DNA from: Euglena gracilis
Taxonomy: Eukaryota; Euglenida; Euglenophyceae; Euglenales
Reading direction: 5' to 3'
NCBI GenBank assembly: GCA_039621445.1
Contig: CP154956.1
Span: 6,632,170 to 6,696,169, forward strand
Length of the DNA: 64,000 bases
Part shown: positions 10,677 to 21,499 of the stretch, piece by piece
Layout of the letters: each line of letters opens with the position of its first letter
Position numbering within the stretch: the first letter of the stretch is position 1
The notes under the pieces: model-generated
Told to the model about the DNA's origin: nothing
Seen by the model: the letters and a program-made list of their open reading frames with translations, nothing else
Databases searched by the model: none
Translations under genes and position numbers: made by a program

Positions 10677-11078
10677 ACCCCCCCCCCCTAGTCGTACGAC
10701 CACCCCTCATCTATGACCACCCCCCGGTCACAGGTTGCAGGTCATGGGGGTGTTATGACCACCCCGGTCACAGGTTGCAGGTTGCGAAAAAATTTAACCC
10801 CCCAAAATAAGTCCCCCCCCCTGGCCGGTCCGAGCAAAAATCCATGAAATGGACCCCCCCAAAATAAGGTCCCCCCTGCCGGCGCGAAGCGCCGGATTTT
10901 TGAAAAATGGGACATTTTGGGGGGGTAAAAAATGCCATTTTGGGACAGTTTTCACACACACCGACCGCCCCCTCATCTATGACCACCCCCCGGTCACAGG
11001 TTGCAGGTTAGGGGGGTGTTATGACCACCCCCCCCGGTCACAGGTTGCAGGAACCCGGTCATACGACTAGGGGGGGGG
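10677..11078. mobile_element. Inverted-repeat element, family C (CCCTAGTCGTACGACC)
   Basis: Ends are CCCCCCCCCTAGTCGTACGACC and its complement ...GGTCATACGACTAGGGGGGGG. Next to each end is a copy of CTATGACCACCCCCCGGTCACAGGTTGCAGG-like sequence. Two shorter relatives lie at 57,741 and 59,168. No coding capacity; superfamily not assigned. Confidence 0.65.
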
Positions 11079-11085
11079 GGGCAAA

Positions 11086-12280
11086 AGAAAAACCTCTGCC
11101 AGGCAGAAATCAGCTTTTTTGCAGGAATGGATCAGTCCAAAGTTGCTCTCTCATTTTGATTTAAAAATTGCATTTGGCGCCAGGGCATCAACCGAATCGG
11201 TGATCGCTGCACCCGTCTTTTTCCGGCCATCCAGATGGCTGTCGGATTTTTTTAAGAGCTCTGAGGCTGAAATCCCCTCCAGGGGGGCATCACCGCGTTC
11301 ACATCGTTGGGGACGCCGCACGGCGTGCGGATGTCCCGTGTGGGATGCGCACTGTCCGTCTTGCATCCCAAACCGTTTTGAAAAAAAGTGAAATGAAGAT
11401 GCAAGACACAACCAATGATGGCAAAAAAAACATCATCAAATTTAAGGACAAAGTTCATCCACTGGCCAAATATCATCTGACGACACATGGTGAGCCGCAC
11501 CGTGTGGCTGCATCTCCGGTGCCAGTGACCGTCCCTCGGCCCGAACTCGTTTATTGTTGTTCAATGCGGGCGCCGGGGTCTGCCCTCCGCTCCCTCCCTC
11601 CCCCTTTCCTATTCGCCCCACTTCGTGGCGAGCACCCCTCCCCCTTTTTCATGCCACAGCACTGACACGCCTCATCCAGGCGCCGCCATGTCCCGCACGT
11701 CCCAAATGATTGGCAGCGTCTCTTGTGTATCTGACGTGCTGGCTGAAAAGTGGATTGTGCAATGCCAGGAATTCCACACCCCGCCATGGTTTTGGGAGGT
11801 TATATGTTGAACGCGAATTTGTTGTGTTTCATCCATTTCCTCTTTTTTAAATTTTCAGACTTTGTTTCTCCCTATATCCCGTCACCAACCTCCCCAGGAT
11901 GCCTTTTTTGGGGTGTTTGGTGTGAAGTTTTTCCCCGAGAGGACCTGCGGTCAATGACCGGGGGGCCCAGAATATAGCACAAGGCAGCCCCACACAGGTT
12001 TCTGTTCTCGGTGGTGTCTGTCCTCATCTTGCCACCCTCCTGGTGCAAGGAGTGCAATGCGATGCACACTCCCGGTGCACCCGTGTGTGTTGCCCCCTTG
12101 CGCTACCCCGTAAGCTTTAACCCCCTCACATTGCAGTCAAAAAGGAACGTGCTAGTTCAGTGGATGGATGGCTCTCGTCACCACCCTACCCCCAGGGAAG
12201 TTCACCTAATTCAGCTGAACTCCTTCCAACAGAGGTCATACGGTTTTTTTTATACCAATTTTCCCCTTTTCAAATTGCAG
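11086..12280. other. Non-coding stretch without recognised features
   Basis: Mixed-composition DNA with no exon, RNA gene or repeat that I can identify. Short open frames are present but have no family resemblance. Confidence 0.3.
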
Positions 12281-12505
12281 TCAGTCATTTTTTTTGAAAA
12301 AAAAGAGTCACCATCCCGGTGGGGTCGGCTACGATCCAAATATGTTCATATTGAAAGAAAGGTGAACAAATGGGTGAATTTTTTTTGGTATTTTGGCAGC
12401 TCCTTTTGATGTTTTTTTTTCCGGTCCCTCCCCCCTCCCCCTGGAGGTTAGGGCCAAAAACCAGTCAGTCACTCTGAAAAAACCAGTCAGTCCCCCCCCT
12501 GGGGG
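12280..12505. repeat. Family F repeat (CAGTCAGTCAC...) remnant
   Basis: CAGTCAGTCATTTTTTTTGAAAAAAAAGAGTCACC at the left and CCAAAAACCAGTCAGTCACTCTGAAAAAACCAGTCAGTC at the right. The same paired motif delimits a larger element at 43,118-43,592 and occurs at about 14,630. Confidence 0.45.
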
Positions 12506-13167
12506 GTATACCAATGACTGCTGTCTGTCTGATCGGGATCGTCAAGCCACAGCCGAACTCAGGGCCGCACGGAACCCTGCAGGTGATGGGTGGGGGTGGT
12601 CCGACCCCCCCATCACCACCCACCCCCACCGCACATTTTTTTCCCTTTGGTGCTGAAGGAATCTTCCTTTGGGCAGTGCCATGGTGGTTGGGGGGGGGTC
12701 GACCCCCAGCTCCCGGGTCCAGAAACCCGAAACAAATGGAGCTGCTGCCAAGACTCATCCAACGCACACCGCCCCCCGCAGCCGCGTCTACAGCCCGCAG
12801 TTCTGTGTGGGTCAGGTTAGGGTGTACACGGGGAGGCGGGCGGCGCCAAGGAAAAGGGGGGTCGGTTTTGCGCTTCGGCGTTGCTGAGGGCGGGCCGTTC
12901 CCCTTCTCCTGGCGACCACCCCCTCCCCTGTCCCCAATGGTGTTCAGCGATCCCGTCTGGGGAACTGCATGCCAGGACGTGTGAGGGGCTTATTGGCGTG
13001 TGGCAGTGAGGTGCAGCACTGCCAATCCAGGTGCAGGAAAAGGCCACATGCATTTGGGGGTTGCCTGAGCTCTCCATCAGGCTTGTGCTTAGTCGGGTGC
13101 AACCCCACGGCCAGGGGCAGGCCCCGGGGGGTAGGGTTTTTGGGGGTGCCTGTCCATAGCAGGCACC

Positions 13168-13292
13168 AGGGGTTTTCTTCAGCCGGAGGGTACCCTACCC
13201 CCCCCCCCCCGGGGGGGTCCAGCCAGCCAGCAGTACCCCCGGGGGGGGGTCCAGCAGCCTTTTTGCCAGCTGGAGGCTGGACCCCCCCCTTG
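13168..13292 (+). mobile_element. hAT-type MITE, CAGCCAGCAG subfamily
   Basis: Begins CAGGGGTTTTCTTCAGCCGG and ends near GGGGGTCCTTAAG. GCAGGCAC flanks both sides (before 13,168 and immediately after CTTAAG), consistent with an 8-bp duplication, although the last CCTG of the right end is missing. Internal GGTCCAGCCAGCCAGCAG is shared with the element at 51,055. Confidence 0.5.
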
Positions 13293-13643
13293 GGGGTCCT
13301 TAAGGCAGGCACCCCCCTCCGCCGAAGGCGCCAAGGCCCGGAAAAGGCCATTTTCAATGAAATTTTTCTGGGTCCCCCTGGCCCCCCCTTAGTTGCACTA
13401 AAGCTTCTTGTCTGTTTATGGCCGGCGCTAACTTCGCTTCTGGCCCAGCTTGCCTCCTGCCCCCCCCCCCCCCCCCCGGGGTGTGCCTGCTAGGGGCAGG
13501 CCCACCCCCCCCCTGGTTGGTAAGCACAAGCCTGCTCTCCATGGGGTAATGAATTGCTGTCCCATCGAGACTGAACGAACTGCGCTTTTGGGGTCCCTGA
13601 GAAATGGAGGGTGATTTTAATTATAATCATCACCACTCCAAAC

Positions 13644-13887
13644 CAGGGGTTTGTTTTTTAGTCTTGGACTCCTGGGGGGGGTGTGGTGGGTGGGTCTGGC
13701 TGAGCCCCCCCCCCCCGGGGGATCTTTTTTTTGGCACCGAAAATTTTTGAAGAAAGTGCCATTTTTAGCATTTTGCACATTTTTTTGGACATTTACGGGG
13801 AAAAGAAAATGGGTCCCCCGAGACCCCCCTCACCCCCCCCCGGGGGTGGGTGGTTAGGGGGACCCCCCTGGTCTTAAAAAAAAACCG
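13644..13887 (+). mobile_element. Family A MITE, right end altered
   Basis: Starts CAGGGGTTTGTTTTTTAGTCTTGG and runs to GGTCTTAAAAAAAAACCGGG with the full family core. The right terminus abuts a segment (13,888-14,140) that matches the inside of the hAT-type element at 51,055-51,558 in reverse, so no target duplication is visible. Confidence 0.65.
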
Positions 13888-14140
13888 GGAAGCTGTGATG
13901 AGGGGAAAAAATGCAGGCATTGGTGAGCTGGGTAGCCTGGTTTGCTGGCCGGCCTCCGACCGGGCTGGACCCGACTTTATTTCACTCGACCCCCGGACTG
14001 GGGCTGCTGGCTGGATTTGGTATGGGGGGAGGGGGGGTCCGGGACTGAAGGGGTCTGGGCTGGGCTGGGTCGATGAAAAACAAAATTTTCTAAGACACTT
14101 TTGCCATTTTCGACATTTCGATGGATGGAGCTTGTTCAAG
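13888..14140 (+). repeat. Segment shared with element at 51.1-51.5 kb
   Basis: AAGCTGTGATGAGGGGAAAAAATGCAGG, GGCTGGACCCGACTTTATTTCACTCGACCC and CATTTTCGACATTTCGATGGATGGAGC recur in reverse orientation inside 51,120-51,400. Non-coding repeat. Confidence 0.6.
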
Positions 14141-15626
14141 GCTGGGGGCTGTGATTGCCCTGCTCCAAACCGAAGCCAATGTGAATTATCGCCAGAGGCC
14201 ACTGCCCAAATACTGCTTGCGATCAGAGGACGGATGGCCGATCCTGGGCATGCAGTTCCCCGACCCTGGTGAAGGTTCACCCGTCTGCTTGCCATTGGGT
14301 TCCCTGCGCTTCCGCCACTACATGGTGGGTGGCCGTGCGTCGGTGCGTCAGTGCTGGGGGGACTGTGTCCCTCTGGAGCGTGTTGCCAGAGTCCCTTGCC
14401 GACCTGTTTCTCAGTTTAATGTCAAAGTCTGAACATTGAAGGGGGGTGCATTTGTGAAGAGCAGGCCTCTGTTAAGACCTCTGCCCCCGCCAACATACAA
14501 TCACTTTTTCCATAGTGGCTGACTGGGGGGTGGCAAAAAAGTGACCTGGCGCCATAGGCGCCGAAGATTTTTTGGGCTTTTTTTTCACGTGTGGTCAAAT
14601 TTCTCTTGGATTCAAGAGCGGCGGAGGGAGGGTGGTGACTGACTGGTTTTCAAAAAAAATGAGTGAGTGTTTTTTGGAAGAGTGGAGGGGACCCCCCTTC
14701 CCTGGTTCGGCACAAATTGTCTGCCTCCTATTCACCCAGCCTGGTGTGACGGCTAAGGGCATTTCCCCAAAAAAAATGTTTTGTGTTAGGAATTGCACCA
14801 AAAACCATACCTGGCCTCCGGCATCGGACCAGACCCACCTGCCCAACCCTCCTTCCCAACCCTCCTTCCCCCTGGGGGCAAAGCAGAACGGGAACCGGCC
14901 AAACAGCCAGGGTGGTGGGGGGGGTCGACCACCTTCCACCCCCCCATATTTCCGGAGCACCAATTTCCGACCCCAAAAAATTTTCCCAGCACCGGGTGGA
15001 AATCTGACGGTTTTTTTTCCAGAATTTCTGTGAAAATGCTGCGGTGGGTGGCCCGCCCTGCCCAAAGAGTCTTCTGAGTCAAAGAGACGATGTTGATGAA
15101 GAGACTCCAATGACAACGAAAAATGGTGGCTCGCACGTGGGTTCACCATAAACCCTCCACGCGTCGTAGCCACCCCGTGCCACCAGCAAAGAGAGCAACG
15201 TTTGATTTTTTTGATGCAAAATGCCTGAAACAGAAGTTTGCATCTTGTCAACAGGGATTGTGCGTTCCGTTTGCATTCTTTGACCTTCCTTTTTTTCACA
15301 CTGCCTGTCATATACACCGGCCTCATCCATGTCATTTGCTAGACTGCCGTATGTGGTATTTTAAACCATTTATCTGCTACCCAGTATTTTTTGGTGCGGT
15401 TGGCCGACCCACGACATTGACCATTCACCCATTATTTTTTTTGGGTTTTCGGACATTATTTCAGATGAACCCCTCGCACGGTCATGGAGCATGGCATTTT
15501 CAATTTTTTTTCCCGAAACCCCGTGTGAGCAATTGGCCGCACCCCCCCTTTAAACAGCACATTTCGAAAAGAAGTCCTCGCCGGGGGCTGAGATGGGGAC
15601 GGATACCCACCCCGCAGCCGTGGGGG
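14141..15626. other. Non-coding stretch; one unassigned open segment
   Basis: From 14,141 to about 14,270 a (+) frame reads VIALLQTEANVNYRQRPLP and onward with varied codons, but I recognise no family and see no neighbouring exon. A 246-codon minus frame (14,595-15,335) crosses poly-C tracts and is judged chance. 14,630-14,670 carries the GACTGACTGG motif of family F. Confidence 0.3.
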
Positions 15627-16600
15627 ACGCCTCGGGCTCGGCACTTTGCCATTGTGAGGCCATGCCTTGCTCGCCGGCGGTTTGTTGTGATAGTTTTGGT
15701 GCGCTGGGTTCGGGGGGGTCCCGCTTAGTACCGCCTCGCCGGAGGTGGCTGCATTGTCTCCGACGTGCCGACCGTGGCGCGGTTTCTTGTCGTGGGGGTC
15801 CCGCCCCACCTCCCCCCCTGGCCCCCATCTTCTTCTGGCCGAGGGCGTTTGAAGAAAAATTTTCCTTGTCGGGTGGGGGGGTCGGGCTCACAAGGTCTTT
15901 GTGCTTCGCCCTCGGTGTCCCTTCCTCCCTGGTCGGCTTGCCTCGAGGGAGTACGAGACGCCTCGGGCTCCGCACTTTGCCCTTGTGAGGCCAGATTGTG
16001 CACTGAAAAATCGGGACCAGGGCATTCTACAAAGCACCTTGGGCACCAAGTCTTTGATAATGGGCTGCGAAAGCCTCTACCCCCTTCCAATTGACAAATT
16101 TCACAAACTTCTTTGGCAGAAAGGCCCAATTTCGTACTCCCTCGAGGAAAACCGACAAGGGAGGAAGGGACACCGAGAGCGAAGCACAAAGGCCTTGTGA
16201 GGCCATGCCTTGCTCGCCGGCGGTGTTGTTTGGATTGTTTTGGTGCGTTGGGTTAGGAGTCCCTGCTTAGCGCCGCCTCGCCGGAGTTGGCTGACCATGC
16301 TTCTCCGACGTGGCGACGTGACTTCTTGCCCCTGGGGGGGGTCCCCCTCTGCCCCCCTGGCCCCCATTTTCTGACCGAGGGCCTTTGAAGACAAATTTTC
16401 TTTTACGGGTGGAGGGGTCGGGCTCACAAGGTCTTTGTGCTTCGCCCTCGGTGTCCCTTCCTCCCTTGTCGGTTTTCTTCGAGGGAGTACGAGACACCAC
16501 GGGCTCCGCACTTTGCCCTTGTGAGGCCAGATTGTGCACTGAAATTAGGGGGGCCAGGCATTTTCCAGGGCACCTTGGGCACCCAGTCGCTGATAGTGGG
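15627..16600 (-). repeat. DIRS-like copy 1 duplicated 3' end (right ITR and internal complementary region)
   Basis: Two successive 3' ends, each with the recombinase tail (LSAKEVCEIC / LSAQEVCEIGQW), a stretch identical to the tip of the terminal repeat, GAGGGAGTACGAGAC, the CGAAGCACAAAG-type block and GGCGAGCAAGGCATGG. The recombinase tail of the outer unit is spliced at TCGAGGGAGTACG, the same motif where copies 3 to 5 are broken, pointing to recombination at that site. Confidence 0.65.
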
Positions 16601-17773
16601 CTGTAAAAGCCTCCACCCCCCTCCACTGGCCAATTTCACAAACTTCTTGGGCAGAAAGGCCCAAGTTTTTGAGTAAACCAACACCTGCCCCTCTGGTGGA
16701 GTGGGCCCCCCACACCTGGGGGTTCACCCCATGCTTGGCCAAAAAATCTTTTGTGATAGAAGGAACAGTGTCAGCACTTATGGCCCTGAAGGGGGGTTTT
16801 AATGAAATCAGAAGGGGGCCCCCAGGTCTGACGAATGAACGTGTAGCAGCCACATAGCACATCATTAAATGAAAGGGGCTTATTTGTGGACATTGGGGAA
16901 TGGACACCACCCTTTCCCACTTGTGAAACTTTTGGCCTTTACACTTAATTTTTAGATAGGGTGCCCTACCCAACACACTGGTGGTTCGTTTGACTTGTGC
17001 CAAGTCAGAGGATCGATATAAACAGAGAATTCGTGAGCAAAAAATCAGCTGGGTACGCAATGTACAAATATCAGTAGGCATAGGCGCCTTTGCCAGCCCA
17101 GGAGGATTGGGAGGGTATCCCAAAATGCCCCATACTTCTCCAGGTTTTGGTTCCAAAGCCTCTTGTAGGGGGTCAATAGGGTGTGGAATCTCAGCCCACC
17201 AAACCCAGGAATCAAAAGCATAGCATTACATGCATTACGGGCTTGGGCCTTGGAGAATTGGAACAATTGTATTAAAGCGTCAGCCACTTTGTCAGTGGTG
17301 GCTTCAGGGGGGGGCACCCCCATGTGTTCCAAAATTACCCACAGAAGTGCAAAGGCACTCTGATAACGCTTTAAACTGGGGTTTCTCCCCAGGAAATCTT
17401 CAATGGTTTTAACCTGAATTTGTTTCCTCTCCAAAATTTCCCTGAGCAAATCATGCAAAGCAGGGGCCACATGGGGGGTGGCATTTGTTCCCCCCTGCAA
17501 TTGGTGAACATACCCCTGTAGGGGGTGATTTTCAGGCAGGGGGTCCCTGGAACTTTCATTTTTATTAATTGGGGCCACCATGTGGCTGAATCCCAGTAAG
17601 GGGTGACCATCAAAACTTTGGTCTGGGGAAACATTTTCAACCTGGGCAGAAATTTTTGGATTATCCCCCATGTTGTCCAGTGGACATTGTAATGCATTTA
17701 CTGCTGTGGCCTCCCAATGGGGCCACCTGGCCACAAATTTGGGCAGTTTTTTGTTGCCTGGGGAAGCAAACAA
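16545..17773 (-). pseudogene. DIRS-like copy 1 tyrosine recombinase
   Basis: N-terminal SAM-like part reads LKRYQSAFALLWVILEHMG and ATTDKVADALIQLFQFSKAQ. The catalytic part has the first Arg in LCLYRSSDLAQV, the H-x-x-R box in HSTRGAGVGLLKNLGLS, and a candidate nucleophile Tyr in FTAHYQRLGAQG. This is the only copy in the window retaining all of these. Two overlapping frames (17,045-17,773 and 16,545-17,156) must be shifted to join. It would recombine a circular DNA intermediate into the genome. Confidence 0.85.
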
Positions 17774-19197
17774 ATCTGTTTCCAGATTTATGAAATTTTG
17801 GAATTGCTGTTTTTAACCATTGAAAAAGTTGGGGGTCTAAAGAATAATCCCCCCTGTCCATTTCCCATCTGCTTATGGGGTCTGCTAGGCATTCCTTGGA
17901 AGGCACCCAGTTGACTTGGAGCTATACTTGGTGCTCCATGCACCATTTGAAAAATGGTCTTAGCATTTTGTTGAAGGGGTCCTTTCTGCCCCCCCCCCTT
18001 TGGTCAGGTAATAGTAGATTACCTGGTTGTCCACAGACAAAGAAACTGTTTCCCCATGTTTGCTCAAGCCTTTCACTATGTTTATTGCTGCACTGAGCTC
18101 CTTTACATTGATGTGCAAAATGGAGTCTTTTCTCCAAAGAGCCTGCACAATTTCTCCTGTGTGGATGTCTAGCCCCCCCCAGGCATGGGTGCTGCTGTCT
18201 GAGTGCAACATTCTGGTTGCATTTTGGGGGAAGGGTCTGCCCCCCCAGGTGTCCAGCAGAATTTTTATTTCCCTTAATTGGGCTTTGATTTCCTGGGAAA
18301 TGTGGTGTTTTGAGTCCCAGGGGGCTGTGGACTTTGCCACCAAAAAATTTGCCAGGGTATCTGTAAAAGCCCTTAAAAAGGGCAGGGCCATTAGATTGCA
18401 TCTTATTTGACCCAAAATGGCAGCCAACTGCCTTTTTGACATGTAATCTTTTTTCACGATTTTTCCCAGCTCCTTTTTTATGGTTTTGACTTTCTGGGGG
18501 GGCACCTGTAACTTTCCTTCCTGGAAGTTTAGTTGAAAACCCAGATGGGTTACCACTTGTGTGGGCTGCAGGGTGGACTTTTTCACATTGATTTTGAACC
18601 CAGAATCCAGCAAATATTTGACAACTCTGTTCAGGTGACTTTGCAAAATGTTTTGGGTGGGGGCCACCAGCAAAATGTCGTCCAGGTAAATAAAGACCTG
18701 GATCCCCCTTTTTCTCCACAATTTTTCGAATGTTTTCATGACTGACATGAAAATTTGGGGCATTACATTTAGCCCAAAGCAGCCTGTCTGAAATTCCCAG
18801 GTCTGCCCCCCACCTGATGTCTTAAAAATGGCCTTAGGCCTGGACTTACTGGAATATGGAAATAGGCATCCTTCAGGTCTATTTTTGCTGCCCAGTGGCC
18901 CTTTTCCAAAACTGGAAAACTGTGCTGGATATGATCCAGATTGAAAGGTTTTACTTGAAATTGCTGATTTATTTCTCTACAGTCGCTGATCATTCTCCAT
19001 TTGGTTGTTCCCCCGTCTGGTTTCGAAATTAGAAACCATGGGATCAAATGCTGGGTTTCTGAATCCCAAACTCGTTTTATTGAGCCAGTTTTTCGTAATC
19101 CAACAGGATTTTTTCTGCCTGGTTCAGGTCCAGGTTGGCTCTGGGTTTTGGGTGGGTGGACAATTTTGGGGGATTTACCCAGTGGGTTGAATTCCAT
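17661..19197 (-). pseudogene. DIRS-like copy 1 reverse transcriptase and RNase H
   Basis: Reverse transcriptase motifs in order: HLIPWFLISKPDGGTTKWRM, SDCREINQQF, KIDLKDAYFHIPVSPG, then after a frame break at about 18,766 the catalytic FIYLDDILL and HLGFQLNFQEGKLQVP. RNase H follows with HSDSSTHAWGG, the acidic NVKELSAA and LSVDNQVIYYYL, the three expected acidic positions. A last segment CLADPISRWEMDRGDYSLD (17,661-17,906 frame) is the usual RNase H tail before the recombinase. Frame changes at about 18,766 and 17,970 mark it as decayed. Confidence 0.85.
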
Positions 19198-19245
19198 TTT
19201 TGATCAATTGACATGTTGCTGGGGGGGAATTTTTTGACCACCATT

Positions 19246-20335
19246 TTAGACTTTTCTGAAGTCTCTGGTACAGTGGGGTGTCTCCCCATTTTTTCTCGGA
19301 GGAGGCTGGGGGGGTGTGCATGCTCTGCTCACAGGCTCTCTGATCCTCCACTTTGTCATTGGTGTTGTCGATTGACATACCATAGGGGCCCCATTTTGGG
19401 TCTCCCCCTTGTTTTGGTTTGCCCCTTCCATGGACATTGACAAAGAATGTTGAGGTGGGGTTGCCCCCTTGTCCTCCACTGCCCCTTTGAGGGCATCCTC
19501 CTGGGGCTGCCACCGTACATTGAAACCCCCTGCTGGGGGACAGCCTTTTAGCTTCTGGGGTTCTTCCCCTTCTGATAATTGATGGCCCCAGTAGCTTTGA
19601 AATTGTTGATGTTGAGGATGATGTTGGGCCCTGTGGCCTTGATAAGAATGATGATGGCCCCAGTGGCCTTGATGATAGTTCTGGCCCCAATGGCCTTCCT
19701 GATGTAGTCCCCATTGACTTCTCTTTGATTCTGGGCGCCATGCCCATTGAAAATCTTGGGGGGCCTCTGGGGGCCAATCCTTTTCCCCTGACAGGGTTTG
19801 TGATGAAGAAATGATTGGGGGGGTGTTGTGGACCTTTCCTGCCCCTGCCACTGGGCATCTGTTTGTGGAGTCGGCCACCCTGGCCTTGGTATTGTTGGCC
19901 ACCCTGGCCTTTGATCCATCGACCACCATGGCCCTTGCTGTTGTGGCCGCCATGGCCCAGCTTGCTGTTTTGGCCGCCATGGCCTGTGCGGTTTTGGCTG
20001 TCATAGCCCCGCTTGGATGCATTGTGTGTTGTGTAATGTTGGCCCCAATGGCCCTGGCTCCAATGGCCGTAGTGGCCTGCTGGTTGTTGCTTCTGCCCCT
20101 TTCGGGGCCTTCTGACCACTGTCTGCCAGGGTCCGTGGCCATCACTTTGGGGGGTTTGGGTTCTGGAAATTTCTGTGGGGGAATTTTCTTTTGGGGAAGG
20201 GGCAGCCACGGTTCGCCACAGTTGACCCGCGTCGTCAGGTTGTCCAGCTGCTGCTGCTGCTCCCTCTTGAAGTTCTCCAGCGCTGTGCTTCTTTGAAGTT
20301 GCATCTTTCATTGAATTCTTTCGAAAAGTCAACAA
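19246..20335 (-). pseudogene. DIRS-like copy 1 gag-like region
   Basis: Two overlapping frames are open. One starts MQLQRSTALENFKREQQQQL (coiled-coil-like); the other reads QSDGHGPWQTVVRRPRKGQK and then Gly/His/Gln repeats GHGGQNSKLGHGGHNSKG. The Gly-rich part is basic and would suit nucleic-acid binding, but no zinc knuckle is seen. Which frame is translated, or whether a frameshift links them, cannot be told. Equivalent regions lie in copies 2 to 5. Confidence 0.55.
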
Positions 20336-20439
20336 CTTTTGATTTGAAGTTCTGCACGAGCGTGACTTTCTGGATAATTTGAACGGATTGAATGTCTTCT
20401 TCTTTTCTCAATTGATGCGGTATTTGAAGTTCCTTTCTT

Positions 20440-20592
20440 CTGGGTGTCGAAGGGCAAATTAGGAATCAGCCAACTCCGGCGAAAAAAGGCACTAAGCAGG
20501 GACTCCCAACCCAACGCACCAAACAATCCAAACAAAACCGCCGGCGAGCAAGGCATGGCCTCACAAGGGCAAAGTGCGGAGCCCGAGGTGTC
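20440..20592 (-). repeat. DIRS-like copy 1 left inverted terminal repeat
   Basis: Read on the minus strand: GACACCTCGGGCTCCGCACT, TTGTGAGGCCATGCCTTGCTCG, then a GGAGTTGGCTGATTCCTAATTTG block and CTTCGACACCCAGAAGAAAGGAAC. The same block starts copies 2 (28,666), 3 (32,742), 4 (37,100) and 5 (39,623). Confidence 0.8.
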
Positions 20593-20629
20593 TTTTGAGT
20601 TAACGAACTCCTGCCCCTCTGGTGGAGAG

Positions 20630-21195
20630 GGGTGACCATTCGGGCTCCGCACCGCGAGATGGCGAGGTCCTGCTTTCCCTGCCGGCTGTTCTGTTATGGT
20701 GTGCTTGTGTGTGCGCGGGGGGTGCTTCTTACTGCTTTTTGTTGGCGGAGTTGGCTGACTCTTAATTCTGCCCTTCGACCTCAAGGAGAAAGAATTTCAT
20801 CTCTACCAGTTCAACAACGTTCGCCACATCGGCCAATCAATGCAGAGGAGGAAGACTAATTCAGACGATATATATAACAGCGGAGGAAGAAAATTCTGAT
20901 TTCCATGAAAGATGCAACGTACCTGGTGTCCGGCGGCCCAGCGGAGCAACCAAGAACCCCGGTGAAGGCAGCAGGAGCTGGAGAAGATGGAGTTCCAGCT
21001 GGCGCTGGAGCAACCAACATGGAACCAAACTGTCCAGCATCACCAGGAATTTCAAGGAAGAAACCTGAAATGGAGAAGAGTGGAGGAACAGCAGGCGCTG
21101 GAGACGGTGACGGGGCAGCAGCAGAACACCAGTCCGGGGGAATGGTGGAGGGGTTGCAAAACCGTTTGTTCCGGGTTTTTGGTGTGGGTTAACCA
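20630..21195 (+). pseudogene. Fragment of a related DIRS-like element (left end and gag start)
   Basis: Diverged terminal repeat (GGGCTCCGCACCGCGAGATG, GGCGGAGTTGGCTGACTCTTAATTCTGCCCTTCGAC) followed by MKDATYLVSGGPAEQPRTPV, whose first residues match the MKDATSKK start in copies 1 and 3. Breaks off before any reverse transcriptase. Confidence 0.55.
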
Positions 21196-21499
21196 TCCCC
21201 GGTACCAAAAGACAACTTCACCGTTTGGGTGGAAACAATTATGGAGTGACTCTCAATAAAAGGTCGAGTCGAGTCCCTGACATTTTGGTCAAACTTTGGT
21301 GGAAGGGAAACGCAAGGGAGGAGAGGCATATTCTAAAGGGGGAGGGTTCGGTGTTGAGCCCCCAGGGTACCCCCTCACTAACGACCAATTTTGTGCATGC
21401 ACGAAAAACAAAATGTTTTGGACCCTAAGCGACTTAAACAGTGAAATTTTCAGAATTCGGTCAATTAACCAAAGAAATCAGATCCAACGCAATTGGTGA

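Larger units (their letters stand above)
15627..20592 (-). mobile_element. DIRS-like YR retroelement, copy 1
   Basis: The most complete copy. Reading on the minus strand from 20,592: inverted terminal repeat beginning GACACCTCGGGCTCCGCAC, gag-like region, reverse transcriptase, RNase H, tyrosine recombinase, then a complex 3' end that is present twice (15,627-16,200 and 16,200-16,600). Presence of a tyrosine recombinase in place of an integrase, and inverted rather than direct terminal repeats, places it in the DIRS order; related elements are known from green algae, slime moulds and animals. Frame breaks near 18,766 and 17,100 make it non-functional as it stands. Confidence 0.85.

Noticed and set aside
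14595-15335. 246-codon minus-strand open frame
   Set aside because: It runs through poly-C/poly-G tracts and repeat motifs, has no recognisable domain and no exon-like codon pattern.
19811-20296. Long opposite-strand frame over the gag region (and equivalents at 33,038-33,523 and 37,742-38,299)
   Set aside because: Leu/Ala/Trp-rich product is the antisense of GGCCA-type repeats in gag; conserved only because the DNA repeat is.
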